Part shown: positions 45,001 through 53,847 of the stretch, piece by piece
How the letters are laid out: each line of letters starts with the position of its first letter
Numbering within the stretch: position 1 is the first letter of the stretch
Source of the DNA: Mangrovivirga cuniculi
GTDB taxonomy: Bacteria; Bacteroidota; Bacteroidia; Cytophagales; Cyclobacteriaceae
DNA: 64,000 nt
Reading direction: 5' to 3'
Assembly (NCBI RefSeq): GCF_005166025.1
Contig: NZ_CP028923.1
Span: forward strand, 4,094,001-4,158,000
Notes under the pieces: generated by a model
Database searches by the model: none
Told to the model about the DNA's origin: nothing
What the model saw: the letters and a program-made list of their open reading frames with translations, nothing else
Translations under genes and position numbers: made by a program

Positions 45001-45032
45001 AAAAAAATATCGCTCCATCTGAATGGAGCGAT
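45001..45032 (-). terminator. Terminator of the hmuR-hmuY operon (minus strand)
   Basis: ATCGCTCCAT, loop CTGA, ATGGAGCGAT: perfect 10-bp stem; on the minus strand it runs into seven T. Confidence 0.88.
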
Positions 45033-45063
45033 CATAAAGGCAGGTAAACTAAAACCTATTCAA

Positions 45064-45681
45064 TCAAAATGATTCTTTTTCTGAGTCCGGTTGATAAGTA
45101 TAATTAAATGTATAATGCTGACTGTCACTAGAAGTATCACTATCCTTGTAATAACTCAAAATCTCTACTTTTGCATAATTGTTGTCTGCAGTCCTGAATA
45201 CCAGTACTCTTCCTGGTATCGCAGATACAATATTATTAGCCGGATTATAATTATACCAACCGTTACCCGACCCAGTAGGAATAGCGAGTCCGTTTTCTCC
45301 ATCCTGCGAAAACTTTAATTCATCAATATTATTAACCTCACTGAAGGTTCCTTCCATTATGTATGCAGCAGCATTTCCAATTCTCTCTGGCTCTGAAGAC
45401 AAACCAGTTGATGACCCTCCATTAACCAGAATAGTTGTTCCTCTAAAAGCAATATCCCAATCAGTTTGGTGGGTGGTAACAGCTCCAGATGAAAAATCAA
45501 ACTTCACAAAATCGCCTGAAATAGTTGGAGGATTAGTAGTGTAATCTGAAGTCTGAGGAGCATGCAGATTTGCAATGGTTTCAGATTGCACAGCCTCAGT
45601 TTCAGGTGCCTGATCGTCTGTACATGAAAAAATTAGTAATTGAACTACTACAGCAAATGAAAATAATCTAAAGTTTATCAT
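45064..45681 (-). CDS. hmuY: HmuY-family heme-binding lipoprotein
   Basis: 205 residues from ATG 45681 (MINFRLFSFAVVVQLLIFSC, lipobox LIFSC). The longer frame to 45738 runs into hmuR and is unlikely. HmuY-fold signatures: FVKFDFSSGAVTTHQTDWDIAFRGTTILVNGGSSTG, PGRVLVFRTADNNYAKVEILSYYKD, YTFNYTYQ. In Porphyromonas HmuY captures heme at the surface and passes it to HmuR; the pairing here is the same. The gene starts 10 bp after the hmuR stop. Confidence 0.87.
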   Translation of the reverse strand: MINFRLFSFAVVVQLLIFSCTDDQAPETEAVQSETIANLHAPQTSDYTTNPPTISGDFVKFDFSSGAVTTHQTDWDIAFRGTTILVNGGSSTGLSSEPERIGNAAAYIMEGTFSEVNNIDELKFSQDGENGLAIPTGSGNGWYNYNPANNIVSAIPGRVLVFRTADNNYAKVEILSYYKDSDTSSDSQHYTFNYTYQPDSEKESF

Positions 45682-45691
45682 TTTTATATAT

Positions 45692-47773
45692 TTAAAAGTT
45701 AACATTAATTGTTGAATACAAAATTCTTCCGGGGACATTGGTGATATTTTGAGGATCTGTAAAATTGAAAATATTGTCTGCTCCTAATCCAATTTTATAT
45801 CGCTTCTTGATTTTTTTATTGATGGCAATATCTATTATGGAATAACCATTGACAAAATCATCGTAACGATCCAGGTAGGAATTGCCATTAGAATCCACAA
45901 TACCATATTTACTTCGGTAGGTAGTTCTCAGGTTCACATCCACTTTCCACTCAGGTATTGTGTAAAACACCTTAAAATTGAACATGTGCCTGGAGCGATT
46001 TAATAATCCAAAATAATCGGAAACCTCTAATCGAAAAGTAGGAGAATCGGGCGATGTCCTTGCAAAAACCAACCCTTCATCAAACACATCGAGAGCATTC
46101 CTGTCAACAGCATATAAGAGCTGATATCCTCCCGTTAATTTAAGATCTTCACTATAATTGTATGAAAAATTAAACTCAACTCCCTGGGTAGTAACACGGT
46201 TGATATTGTAATAGCTAAAGACATTTTGTCCATTAGTTTTTCTGGCTACGACCCTCGTATCAATCAGATTATTTATATCATTCCTGAAAAGATTCAGACT
46301 CAAATCTATATTTGAAACCGGGTTAAACTCGAAGCCTAAATTATAACCTATAGAGCTCTCAGGCTTTAAATCGTTTTCAAAATCAGACAATGGTACTTCG
46401 ATACTTACCAGCTGGCCTTCCGATTCAAGCTGGGGAATGCGGGTAGTTACTGCATTATAGCCCAAAACCGTATAACCGATGGTCGCATTAGAAAAATCGA
46501 AATATAGTTGCCTGAAATCCGGGGTTTTGAATCCGTAACCAACAGAGGCCTTAACTGCAAATTTATGGTTTAAAGAATAACGAATCGCCCCTTTGGGACT
46601 AAACTGGGACTTGTAAACACTGTGGCTATCAAACCTGGCACCTAATATCAGGTTTAAGTTTCTATTTATGGTCCCGTCATACTGTATATAAAAATAGGGT
46701 GAACTGAATTGGGGCGTTCCAAAAAAATCATCCCGTTCCAGTCGCTCATGGGTAAGCCCTGCACCGCCATAAAATGAATTATTTTTATTTACCTGGTAGT
46801 TTAACCGAATTTCGGGTCTTAAAAACAACTGATCAAACTCGCTGTGAGTAAACCTTTCTCCGCTAGCTTGATTTAAATATTCTTCAGACTGATAGTTAGT
46901 TGCATATAATTCCAAATATGCGTCAAGCTTATTATTAAATATATGATCTACCTTCAATAAGGTATTCCAATCCCTGGTCTGACTTTCGCCTCTTAAACTA
47001 TCTGAAGCAACATTATCCTGGTTTTGATAGTAAAGCCTGCCTGATAATAAAAATTTGGTACGTTTATTAAAATCATAGGTTAGCTTGTTAGAAAGGGTAT
47101 AATTATAAAACTCTTCTACCGTATTTACCAGGTCCCCCTCCTGAAGGTCATATCCATTGCTGCTGAATCGGTTAAAAAATGTACTTAGTCCAATTTTCTC
47201 TTTTTTAAAATTTAAATTGGTACTTAAATCATGACTATTAAATGTTGAATACCTATAGTTAACATCCCCATTAAAACCTTCTTGCGGACGTTCAGTGATG
47301 ATATTAATTACTCCGCCTAAAGCCTCATTACCATATAAACTAGATGAAGCTCCTTTTATAATTTCAATTTGTTTAATATTTCCGACACTTATCCTGCTTA
47401 AATCCAGCGTCCCTGCCCTTCTTCCAATTAATGGAACCCCATCAATTAAAATCAGGGTATACTGACTGTCTAACCCTTGTAATTGAATTCCTTCCCCATT
47501 GCCAAAATCAGGGATTGTTATCAGCCCGGTTTGCTCATTTAAAATATCGGATAACCTTACAGAGTTAATCTTAGAAATTTCCTCTTTTGTTACAATGTCA
47601 ACCGGCATAGGTAAAGATGTCAATTGCCTTTCTGTTCGAGTGGCAGTAATCACAATTTCGGGCAACTCCTTTATAGAAATAGAATCAATTACACCCTGAT
47701 CTGCAGACTGAGAAAAAGCTGTCTGAATAGAAAAAAACCATATAAAAATTAACGCTCTATTATTTGTAATCAT
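45692..47773 (-). CDS. hmuR: TonB-dependent heme receptor (HmuR-like)
   Basis: 693 residues from ATG 47773; the frame extends to a TTG at 47785 but that codon overlaps the operator/promoter palindrome. Signal peptide, then plug domain with MPVDIVTKEEISKINSVRLSDILNEQTGLI, IQLQGLDSQYTLILIDGVPLIGRR and IEIIKGASSSLYGNEALGGVINIITERP, followed by the beta-barrel ending in VPGRILYSTINVNF. Assignment as heme receptor comes from the adjacent hmuY. Imports heme or hemoprotein-derived iron with TonB. Confidence 0.9.
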   Translation of the reverse strand: MITNNRALIFIWFFSIQTAFSQSADQGVIDSISIKELPEIVITATRTERQLTSLPMPVDIVTKEEISKINSVRLSDILNEQTGLITIPDFGNGEGIQLQGLDSQYTLILIDGVPLIGRRAGTLDLSRISVGNIKQIEIIKGASSSLYGNEALGGVINIITERPQEGFNGDVNYRYSTFNSHDLSTNLNFKKEKIGLSTFFNRFSSNGYDLQEGDLVNTVEEFYNYTLSNKLTYDFNKRTKFLLSGRLYYQNQDNVASDSLRGESQTRDWNTLLKVDHIFNNKLDAYLELYATNYQSEEYLNQASGERFTHSEFDQLFLRPEIRLNYQVNKNNSFYGGAGLTHERLERDDFFGTPQFSSPYFYIQYDGTINRNLNLILGARFDSHSVYKSQFSPKGAIRYSLNHKFAVKASVGYGFKTPDFRQLYFDFSNATIGYTVLGYNAVTTRIPQLESEGQLVSIEVPLSDFENDLKPESSIGYNLGFEFNPVSNIDLSLNLFRNDINNLIDTRVVARKTNGQNVFSYYNINRVTTQGVEFNFSYNYSEDLKLTGGYQLLYAVDRNALDVFDEGLVFARTSPDSPTFRLEVSDYFGLLNRSRHMFNFKVFYTIPEWKVDVNLRTTYRSKYGIVDSNGNSYLDRYDDFVNGYSIIDIAINKKIKKRYKIGLGADNIFNFTDPQNITNVPGRILYSTINVNF

Positions 47774-47784
47774 TCTAAATAACA

Positions 47785-47805
47785 ATATATTTGTGTCAAA
47801 TATAT
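47785..47805. promoter_or_regulatory. 21-bp perfect palindrome over the hmuR promoter
   Basis: Arms ATATATTTG and CAAATATAT around a TGT centre. The right arm contains the minus-strand -7 box TATATTTG (47797-47804). A repressor bound here would block hmuR transcription. An iron or heme regulator is likely from context; the sequence is not a classical Fur box. Confidence 0.65.
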
Positions 47806-47862
47806 GTACTATTTATATTTAATCTAAATTAAAATAAAGAATTTTTAAAAAAATCTACACAG

Positions 47863-48762
47863 ATGAAAAAACTAACTTTATTCTTATTATTAGGCGCTTT
47901 TTCACTTAGTATTTTGGCTCAGAGCAAAAAGCAAAAAGACCTGGAAGCCATTAAAAACATGTGCGGCTGCTACGAGGTCAGCTTCAATTTTGCCGAGACA
48001 TTTAATTATTCAGAAGATTCAACATATAAAGGCTCTGAGGTCAAGCATTCTGGTGCAATCGAGTGGGTTCAGCTGGTAGAAGATTCTGATAATAAACTAG
48101 TATTACAACATTTATTAGTCGTTGGTAGTCCCGAATCTCAAAAGGTAATTAAACACTGGCGTCAGGACTGGTTGTATGAAAATCCTGATTTGTATATGTA
48201 TCAGGCTTCAAATAAATGGAAATATGTAAAAAAAGCAGACGATGAAGTCAAAGGGCAATGGACTCAAAAAGTATATCAGGTAGACGACAGTCCTCGATAC
48301 GAAGGTTCAGCTACCTGGGTCCACGTTGACGGTAAAAGTTATTGGGAAAATACCACAGACGCACCATTACCAAGGAGAGAATACACCAAGCGAGATGATT
48401 ATAACTTAACCGTAAGAACCAACAGGCATCAGATTACGGAAACAGGTTGGATTCACGAACAGGATAATGATAAAGTAATTAGAACCGATGAAAAGGATTT
48501 CGTTCTGGCACAGGAAAAAGGATATAATTTTTATACCAGAGTCGACGATGAAAAATGCAAAAAAGCTAAAGACTGGTGGAAGAACAATCAGAATACCTGG
48601 AAATTAATTCGCAGTAATTGGGACGAAATTTTCGCAATGAAACAAGATGTGGAATTAAAAAATAAGGTAGAAGGGAAAAGGCTTTTTGAATATATTTTCG
48701 CATTAGATAAATCAGCAACTAATGAAGATATTAAAAATATACTCGAAAGCTTTATTAATTAA
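47863..48762 (+). CDS. DUF6607-like exported protein
   Basis: 299 residues with a signal peptide (MKKLTLFLLLGAFSLSILAQ). Strongly patterned sequence: IKNMCGCYEVSFNFAETFNYSEDSTYKGSEVKHSGAIEWVQLVEDSDNKLVLQHLLVV, IKHWRQDWLYENPDLYMY, WTQKVYQVDDSPRYEGSATWVHVDGKSYWENTTDAPLPRREYTKRDDYNL. I take it as DUF6607; the family is found next to iron/heme receptors in Bacteroidota. Here it is divergent from hmuR and may be coregulated through the shared intergenic region. Function unknown. Confidence 0.7.
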   Translation: MKKLTLFLLLGAFSLSILAQSKKQKDLEAIKNMCGCYEVSFNFAETFNYSEDSTYKGSEVKHSGAIEWVQLVEDSDNKLVLQHLLVVGSPESQKVIKHWRQDWLYENPDLYMYQASNKWKYVKKADDEVKGQWTQKVYQVDDSPRYEGSATWVHVDGKSYWENTTDAPLPRREYTKRDDYNLTVRTNRHQITETGWIHEQDNDKVIRTDEKDFVLAQEKGYNFYTRVDDEKCKKAKDWWKNNQNTWKLIRSNWDEIFAMKQDVELKNKVEGKRLFEYIFALDKSATNEDIKNILESFIN

Positions 48763-48815
48763 TTCTATCATTTCTATATCAAATTTCCTTTCTTTTAAAG
48801 AATCTAATTATTGAT

Positions 48816-48845
48816 GGTCCTGGGATTAACCAGGACCTTTTTTTA
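48816..48845 (+). terminator. Terminator of the DUF6607-like gene
   Basis: GGTCCTGG, loop GATTAA, CCAGGACC followed by T7-8. Confidence 0.92.
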
Positions 48846-48904
48846 TACCCATTTACCAAAAATCCTGGTAATTGTAACATAGGCTAAAATCTTTTAGTTA
48901 CAAT

Positions 48905-49066
48905 ATGATCTTTACCTCTAATGATGTAATTATTAACACAGGTGTGATTCTTGCCGGTTTATTAGTTCACTGGTTAGATTCCAATAAACCTGACCTGATT
49001 ATCGGTACCATCGTCTTTATAGTAGTTATACGTGGAGCGATAAGAATTTTAAAACTTGGTAAATAA
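48905..49066 (+). pseudogene. Fragment of a cation diffusion facilitator transporter
   Basis: 53 residues, NDVIINTGVILAGLLVHWLDSNKPDLIIGTIVFIVVIRGAIRILKLGK, matching the last two transmembrane helices of a CDF (CzcD/ZitB-type) transporter (NDV..N.GV, PDLIIGxIVFxxVxRGA). The first helices and the cytosolic domain are missing, so it is a decayed remnant or, less likely, a free-standing two-helix protein. It has an ATG and a clean stop. Confidence 0.6.
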
Positions 49067-49162
49067 AAAACTCTATCAGCCTCAGTTTACCCTTTAATTC
49101 TTAAATTTGGACCGCATTTTTTGATTGCTATTAAAACAGACATTTAAAACCTGACACTTTTT

Positions 49163-49863
49163 ATGAATAAGATAAATTCATTAATCATATTTATTACCCT
49201 TTTTATTCTTCCAGGAGTAGTTAACGCGCAAATCGAAGATGATAAGCTGGGAGCCTGGTATATGTATTTTTTCAACACGACTTTCAAAGATGGACCGTGG
49301 GGATTTCAGGGTGATATCCAATACAGAAACTGGAACCTGGGGGAGATCTTGAACAACTACTTCTTCGCGGTGGAGTGACATATAAACCAAAAAAGACCAA
49401 CGTAAAATTCACTCTCGGATACGGTAATATCACTACAGGCCAATACGGGAAAGAATTGACTGAAACCGTCAATGAAAGCAGAATTTACCAGGAAATATTA
49501 TATCCTGTAGTTTTTGGTGAGAGAGTTTATACTAACCACCGCTTCAGATATGAGCAAAGATTTGTAGAGGATCAGGATTTCAGAACCCGTTATCGATACA
49601 ACCTGTTTATAAATATTCCTTTAAATCAAAAAACGATCGATCCGGGTGGACTGTATCTGGCTTTATACAATGAAATTTTTATCAATGGTCAGCGAGATAT
49701 CGGTGATGGTAATACCGTAGAGATTTTTGACAGAAACCGTTTTTATTCAGCTCTTGGATACGTGATTAAAAAAGGAATTAAAGTTCAGTGTGGAGTTATG
49801 AGACAGTCGACCAACAACTGGAACAAAAATCAGCTTCAATTTAGCCTGCATCATAAATTTTAA
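49163..49863 (+). pseudogene. DUF2490 outer-membrane protein, apparent 1-base frameshift
   Basis: The frame from ATG 49163 (signal peptide ending in NAQ, then DDKLGAWYMYFFNTTFKDGPWGFQGDIQYRNWNLG) stops at 49378. One extra G in the G5 run at 49339-49343 joins it to GDLEQLLLRGGVTYKPKKTNVKFTLGYGNITTG...RYEQRFVEDQDFRTRYRYNLFINIPL, giving a normal 233-residue DUF2490 barrel ending in NQLQFSLHHKF. Probably intact in the organism. Confidence 0.82.
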
Positions 49864-49903
49864 TCTGATCTATTCACAGAATATTTTTTAATTCACCTTA
49901 TAA

Positions 49904-50584
49904 ATGAATCAAAAATTAATCGCATTAATTGCCTTGGTTTTAATCTTTCAAGGTTGTAATAAACAGGAAAAAGAAACTTCAAAAACAGTTGAAACACAGT
50001 TTAACTAGGAACTGGCTGACGAATTAGAAAGACTAGTAGAAATTGATCAAACAGCTGCAAATGTTCCAAAGGGTAAATTCAAAGAATATAGCATTGAAGA
50101 ATTTAATAACTACAAAGACAGTGTTTTTACTTCCAATAAAAAAAGAGCTGAGGAAATTTTAGACCAATATGGATACCCCGGAATTAACCTTGTCGGTAAA
50201 GAAGGCTCCTCAAATTACTGGTTAATCGTTCAACATTGTGATTTCGATCCCGACTTTCAAAAAAGAGTTTTGAAAATGATGAAGAAAGAAATTGAAAAGG
50301 ATAATGCTGATGGAAGAAATTACGCCTATTTAACTGATAGAGTTAGAAAAAATACCGGTAAAAAATTGCTGTATGGCACACAGGTGGTGTACAACAGCAA
50401 GGGACAGGCAGTTTCCAGGCCATTGGAAGATAGCGCAAATGTTAATATACGCAGATCTGAAGTTGGTCTCCAACCTCTGGAAGCCTATTTAAATCAAATG
50501 ACTAAGTTACATTTTGAAGTAAACAAGGAATTGATGCTTAAAAAGGGCATTACTGAACCGATCCTATACGAAGTACCTAAGTAA
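49904..50584 (+). pseudogene. DUF6624-type lipoprotein with an in-frame TAG
   Basis: ATG 49904 starts a lipoprotein signal (LIALIALVLIFQGC). At 50006-50008 a TAG interrupts after 34 codons, and the same frame continues without further damage to 50584 (227 codons). Downstream residues are typical DUF6624: NYWLIVQHCDFDPDFQKRVLKMM, NYAYLTDRVRKN..KKLLYGTQVVYNSKGQAVSRPLEDSANVNIRRSEVGLQPLEAYLNQM. CAG, AAG, GAG or TTG to TAG would explain it. Either a recent nonsense mutation, a base error, or leaky readthrough. Confidence 0.72.
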
Positions 50585-50758
50585 TAATTAAGGAAAGGCC
50601 ACAACATTGGAATTCAAAACCCCTGAGCAACTAAAAAACATCGGGCATTTCGATAAAAATCAAAAATAGACCGTTGATATAAAAAATATTGCCTTTTCAT
50701 TATTTATGAGCAATAATTAAGACATAAATAACCAGACAGCCATTTAATATTTATCAAT

Positions 50759-51223
50759 ATGAAAATTAAATCTTTGAATCTTCAAGTTGGTGAAACAGAA
50801 GATAAAAAATTTTTGAAAGCCAAATCTCAGCTTGAATTATTGATTGAAGATCTAAAAGGCCGTGAGTTACCGGATAAAGTTATTGAAGAAATAAATAATG
50901 AAATTGACGATTTGAATTCTATTTCCGGTTCACATAAAGAAATCCGCCGAAGTATTAAAAAGAAACAATCGAATATTCTAAAAATATTAGAAACAGAATT
51001 GAAGCTCGTTCCTAAAAACCATTATAGAAATACCTGGATGGCCATCGGAATGGCAGCTTTCGGACTACCTTTTGGAGTGATTTTCAGCTTTTTGATCGGA
51101 AATATGGCTTTTTTAGGTATTGGCTTGCCAATCGGTTTAGCTGTTGGCATGGGTATAGGTGCTGAAAAAGATAAAGAATCTCAAAACAACAATAAGCAAT
51201 TGAATTTTGAAATAACTTATTGA
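50759..51223 (+). CDS. Hypothetical protein with coiled-coil and two transmembrane helices
   Basis: 154 residues. The first 90 are highly charged and helical (ELLIEDLKGRELPDKVIEEINNEIDDL...), then WMAIGMAAFGLPFGVIFSFLIG and LGIGLPIGLAVGMGIGA form a hairpin of two Gly-rich helices. The C-terminus is cytosolic. Family not recognised. Confidence 0.68.
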   Translation: MKIKSLNLQVGETEDKKFLKAKSQLELLIEDLKGRELPDKVIEEINNEIDDLNSISGSHKEIRRSIKKKQSNILKILETELKLVPKNHYRNTWMAIGMAAFGLPFGVIFSFLIGNMAFLGIGLPIGLAVGMGIGAEKDKESQNNNKQLNFEITY

Positions 51224-51262
51224 TCTAAATAAGTAATTAGAAGATTTTTCCTTGTCGAATAT

Positions 51263-51547
51263 TTAAGTCCCCGCAATAGGAGTCCCGAAAATTCCTACTG
51301 CCAGTTCAACCCATACTAGAAAAAATAGCCCCAGAATAGCTAAACAAAGTATCAAACGGTACTTAAAACCTTTTACTTTTCGTAGGATTAGCTCGATCAC
51401 CAATCCTGTTCCGGTTAGTAAAATCCCCATAACAATAAAATCAAAAAGCGACCAGCTAACTTCAGTGGTAAACTGCATGGCCGTAAATGGTATTAATAAT
51501 AATACAGCAACGAGACTTAAGATGAATATCAACCTGGAATTTTTCAT
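51263..51547 (-). CDS. Small membrane protein
   Basis: 94 residues, three transmembrane helices (LIFILSLVAVLLLIPFTAMQF, WSLFDFIVMGILLTGTGLVIELIL, YRLILCLAILGLFFLVWVELAVGIFGTP). The WSLFDF and AVGIFGTPIAG motifs recur in a common small Bacteroidota family of unknown function. Its upstream region contains a 19-bp palindrome (51613-51631). Confidence 0.75.
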   Translation of the reverse strand: MKNSRLIFILSLVAVLLLIPFTAMQFTTEVSWSLFDFIVMGILLTGTGLVIELILRKVKGFKYRLILCLAILGLFFLVWVELAVGIFGTPIAGT

Positions 51548-51612
51548 AATCTAAAATTTATATCTATATATTTTCTGTCGGTAACTTTTAATATATTAAA
51601 GATAATAAAAAG

Positions 51613-51631
51613 TACTTTGCATTTCAAAGTA
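51613..51631. promoter_or_regulatory. 19-bp palindrome with back-to-back -7-like boxes
   Basis: TACTTTG-CATTT-CAAAGTA. Each arm is a TAnTTTG -7-like box, one per strand, 66 bp upstream of the small membrane protein gene and 145 bp upstream of the methyltransferase gene. Could be a divergent promoter or an operator. Confidence 0.4.
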
Positions 51632-51775
51632 TGTAGCAACAATTTTATGTATACAACTTATAAACAGCTATTTATTGCATAAAATGAAATAATAACCTCA
51701 ATAATTCTATGTCTTAAAAAGATTTTGTTTTAGCTTGACAACCTGAATTTACATTAACTCTTATTATTGACATAA

Positions 51776-52606
51776 ATGTTTAATTATTTAATTGAAAGCT
51801 TCAAAAGAAAAAGAGCCAGAAGGGTAACTCAGGAATATCCACACAGGATCGATGAATTTAATCTTTCGGAAGAAGGACCAGTGAAATTTGCTAATTGGGA
51901 AAATCCTTTGGTTCCACAAATTGAACTTACTCAATCTGAAATTAATTTTTTTAAAAAGTTTATTAGAAAAGGAGACGTAGCTATCGACATTGGAACTAAT
52001 ATAGGAGACACAACTGTTCCGATGGCATTAGCTGCAGGTAAGGAAGGAGTAGTTTTTGGTTTTGACCCCAACCCTTATGTCTACAAAATTTTGGAGGCGA
52101 ATTCTGAATTAAATAAGGATAAAACCAATATTGTACCGATGCTTAATGCTATATCATCTGATGAAGGAGAATATTATTATTCATCTTCGGAAGCATCATT
52201 TGCAAATGGAGGTATTTCACCCACAAAAGAAAACAGCCACGGAAAATTTGTTTATCCTGAAAAGATAAAAGGAATAGATTTAACAAAATATCTCAAAGAA
52301 AAGCACAGTGAACTTCTGGATAAATTGACTTTCATAAAAATTGATACAGAAGGTTATGATAAAGAAATCATCAAATCAATAGCTCCTTTAATTAAAGAAT
52401 ACAAACCGTATCTTGTTGCTGAGAGCTTTGGCAAAAGTTCCGATGAAGCTAAAAAAGAGTTGTTTGAAGTTATTAAAAAGCTTGATTACGATATTTTTTA
52501 TTTCGAAGATTTTATCGAAAACGCTAAAACCAGTGAGATAAAAACTCCTGAAGAAATGGCAGAGTGGAAGCAAACAATAAATGTTTACGCGATGCCTAAG
52601 AATTAA
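51776..52606 (+). CDS. FkbM-family methyltransferase
   Basis: 276 residues. SAM-binding motif DVAIDIGTNIGDTTVPMALAAGKEGVVFGFDPNPYVYKILEANSELN, motif II-like LNAISSDEGEYYYSS, and the FkbM-specific LTFIKIDTEGYDKEIIKSIAPLIKEYKPYLVAES. An O-methyltransferase, usually acting on sugars or secondary metabolites; target unknown. Single gene. Confidence 0.9.
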   Translation: MFNYLIESFKRKRARRVTQEYPHRIDEFNLSEEGPVKFANWENPLVPQIELTQSEINFFKKFIRKGDVAIDIGTNIGDTTVPMALAAGKEGVVFGFDPNPYVYKILEANSELNKDKTNIVPMLNAISSDEGEYYYSSSEASFANGGISPTKENSHGKFVYPEKIKGIDLTKYLKEKHSELLDKLTFIKIDTEGYDKEIIKSIAPLIKEYKPYLVAESFGKSSDEAKKELFEVIKKLDYDIFYFEDFIENAKTSEIKTPEEMAEWKQTINVYAMPKN

Positions 52607-52666
52607 TAATCTGACAAAAAAATATAACCGCTGACGTAATTTATCCTATAATATATAATGCTAATT

Positions 52667-52708
52667 CATAATTTATGCTTACTGAAAAATCCAGAAGCAT
52701 AAATTATG
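52667..52708 (+). promoter_or_regulatory. 14-bp perfect inverted repeat ending on a start codon
   Basis: CATAATTTATGCTT, 14-nt loop, AAGCATAAATTATG; the last three bases are the ATG of the serine hydrolase gene (52706). In mRNA the hairpin would sequester the start codon; as DNA it could be an operator. Confidence 0.6.
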
Positions 52709-53728
52709 AGAGCATCTTTTTTCCCATCATTCTCTTTCCTCCTTTTCATTTTGATATGTGGTTGCAATAAACAGCAGACCATTGATTCCTATATTAAATC
52801 CAAATATGAAGAAGGTGAGTTTAATGGTAACATATTAGTCTTAAAAAATGATTCTATCATATACAGTAATAGTCTTGGAGTTGTAGACCAGAATCAAACA
52901 CCATTAACACAAAATCATTTTTTTGGAATAGGTTCTATATATAAAGAGTTTCCTGCTGTGGCAATCATGCAGCTAGAAGAAAATGGGATCTTATCTTTGA
53001 AAGACCCAATTTCTAATTTTTTAGATGATTTACCTTCCTGGAGTTCTCAAGTCACAATTACACATCTCTTGCAATATTCCAGCGGACTACCAAAAGTTGA
53101 TTGGGAATCTCATTTTAAAAATAATTCTGCAAACCTACATGCTATTTTAAATCATATAAAAACAATAGAAAATTTGTCATTTACTCCTGGGACAGATTAC
53201 CTCTATTCAAACTACAATCCTTTCTTACTGATCAGAATAATCGAAAAGGTCAGCAATAAAAGCTTTAATGAATATGTAGAACAAAACATTTTGAAGCCAC
53301 ACAAAATTGAAGGAATTGTCATTAAAAGTATATATCCATACAAGGATAATCGGTTGATGGCTTTACCTGTCAATAGTAATTTACAACCTGATGAAATAAA
53401 ATATGAACTTCCTACATTTTGTTCTACTACTACAGGAATGTACCATTGGTTTAAATTATTGGATAACTATGAAATTGTATCAAAAGAATCAGTAAAAAAA
53501 TTATCTGAAGAAGTCATTGAGGGAGATAATATCCAGGCTCCACTTGGAAGATGTGACTGGGAAAATGGTGATATTGCTTTACACCTGCATCATGGCAGTA
53601 CTGGTAATTATGAAGTGCTGGTTAGAAACCATAAAAAGGAAGATATCATGATTATTTTATTAACTAACCAGAAACACGAAAACCTCAACGATATTGCTGA
53701 TCGCATTATTGAACTTACTAATAATTAA
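52706..53728 (+). CDS. Beta-lactamase-like serine hydrolase, lipoprotein
   Basis: 340 residues. Lipobox LILICGC (Cys 19). Class C/penicillin-binding fold: S77-x-x-K80 in IGSIYKEF, Y167-x-N169 in YLYSNYNP, and HHGSTGNYE in place of KTG (HxG). Such lipoproteins are peptidases or esterases rather than beta-lactamases; substrate unknown. Its start codon lies inside a perfect inverted repeat. Confidence 0.88.
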   Translation: MRASFFPSFSFLLFILICGCNKQQTIDSYIKSKYEEGEFNGNILVLKNDSIIYSNSLGVVDQNQTPLTQNHFFGIGSIYKEFPAVAIMQLEENGILSLKDPISNFLDDLPSWSSQVTITHLLQYSSGLPKVDWESHFKNNSANLHAILNHIKTIENLSFTPGTDYLYSNYNPFLLIRIIEKVSNKSFNEYVEQNILKPHKIEGIVIKSIYPYKDNRLMALPVNSNLQPDEIKYELPTFCSTTTGMYHWFKLLDNYEIVSKESVKKLSEEVIEGDNIQAPLGRCDWENGDIALHLHHGSTGNYEVLVRNHKKEDIMIILLTNQKHENLNDIADRIIELTNN

Positions 53729-53847
53729 AAAGTGAGTTTACAAATCACGGAAAAAATAGAACAGGTTAAAACCTTTAAAGGGGTTACATATAAACTTTAA
53801 ATGGTATCTAAATTTGGATTTACCTACTATAAATTTTTTGGAGCTTT

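Noticed and set aside
45682-45738. Upstream start for hmuY inside hmuR
   Set aside because: The downstream ATG 45681 gives a proper lipoprotein signal directly after the hmuR stop.
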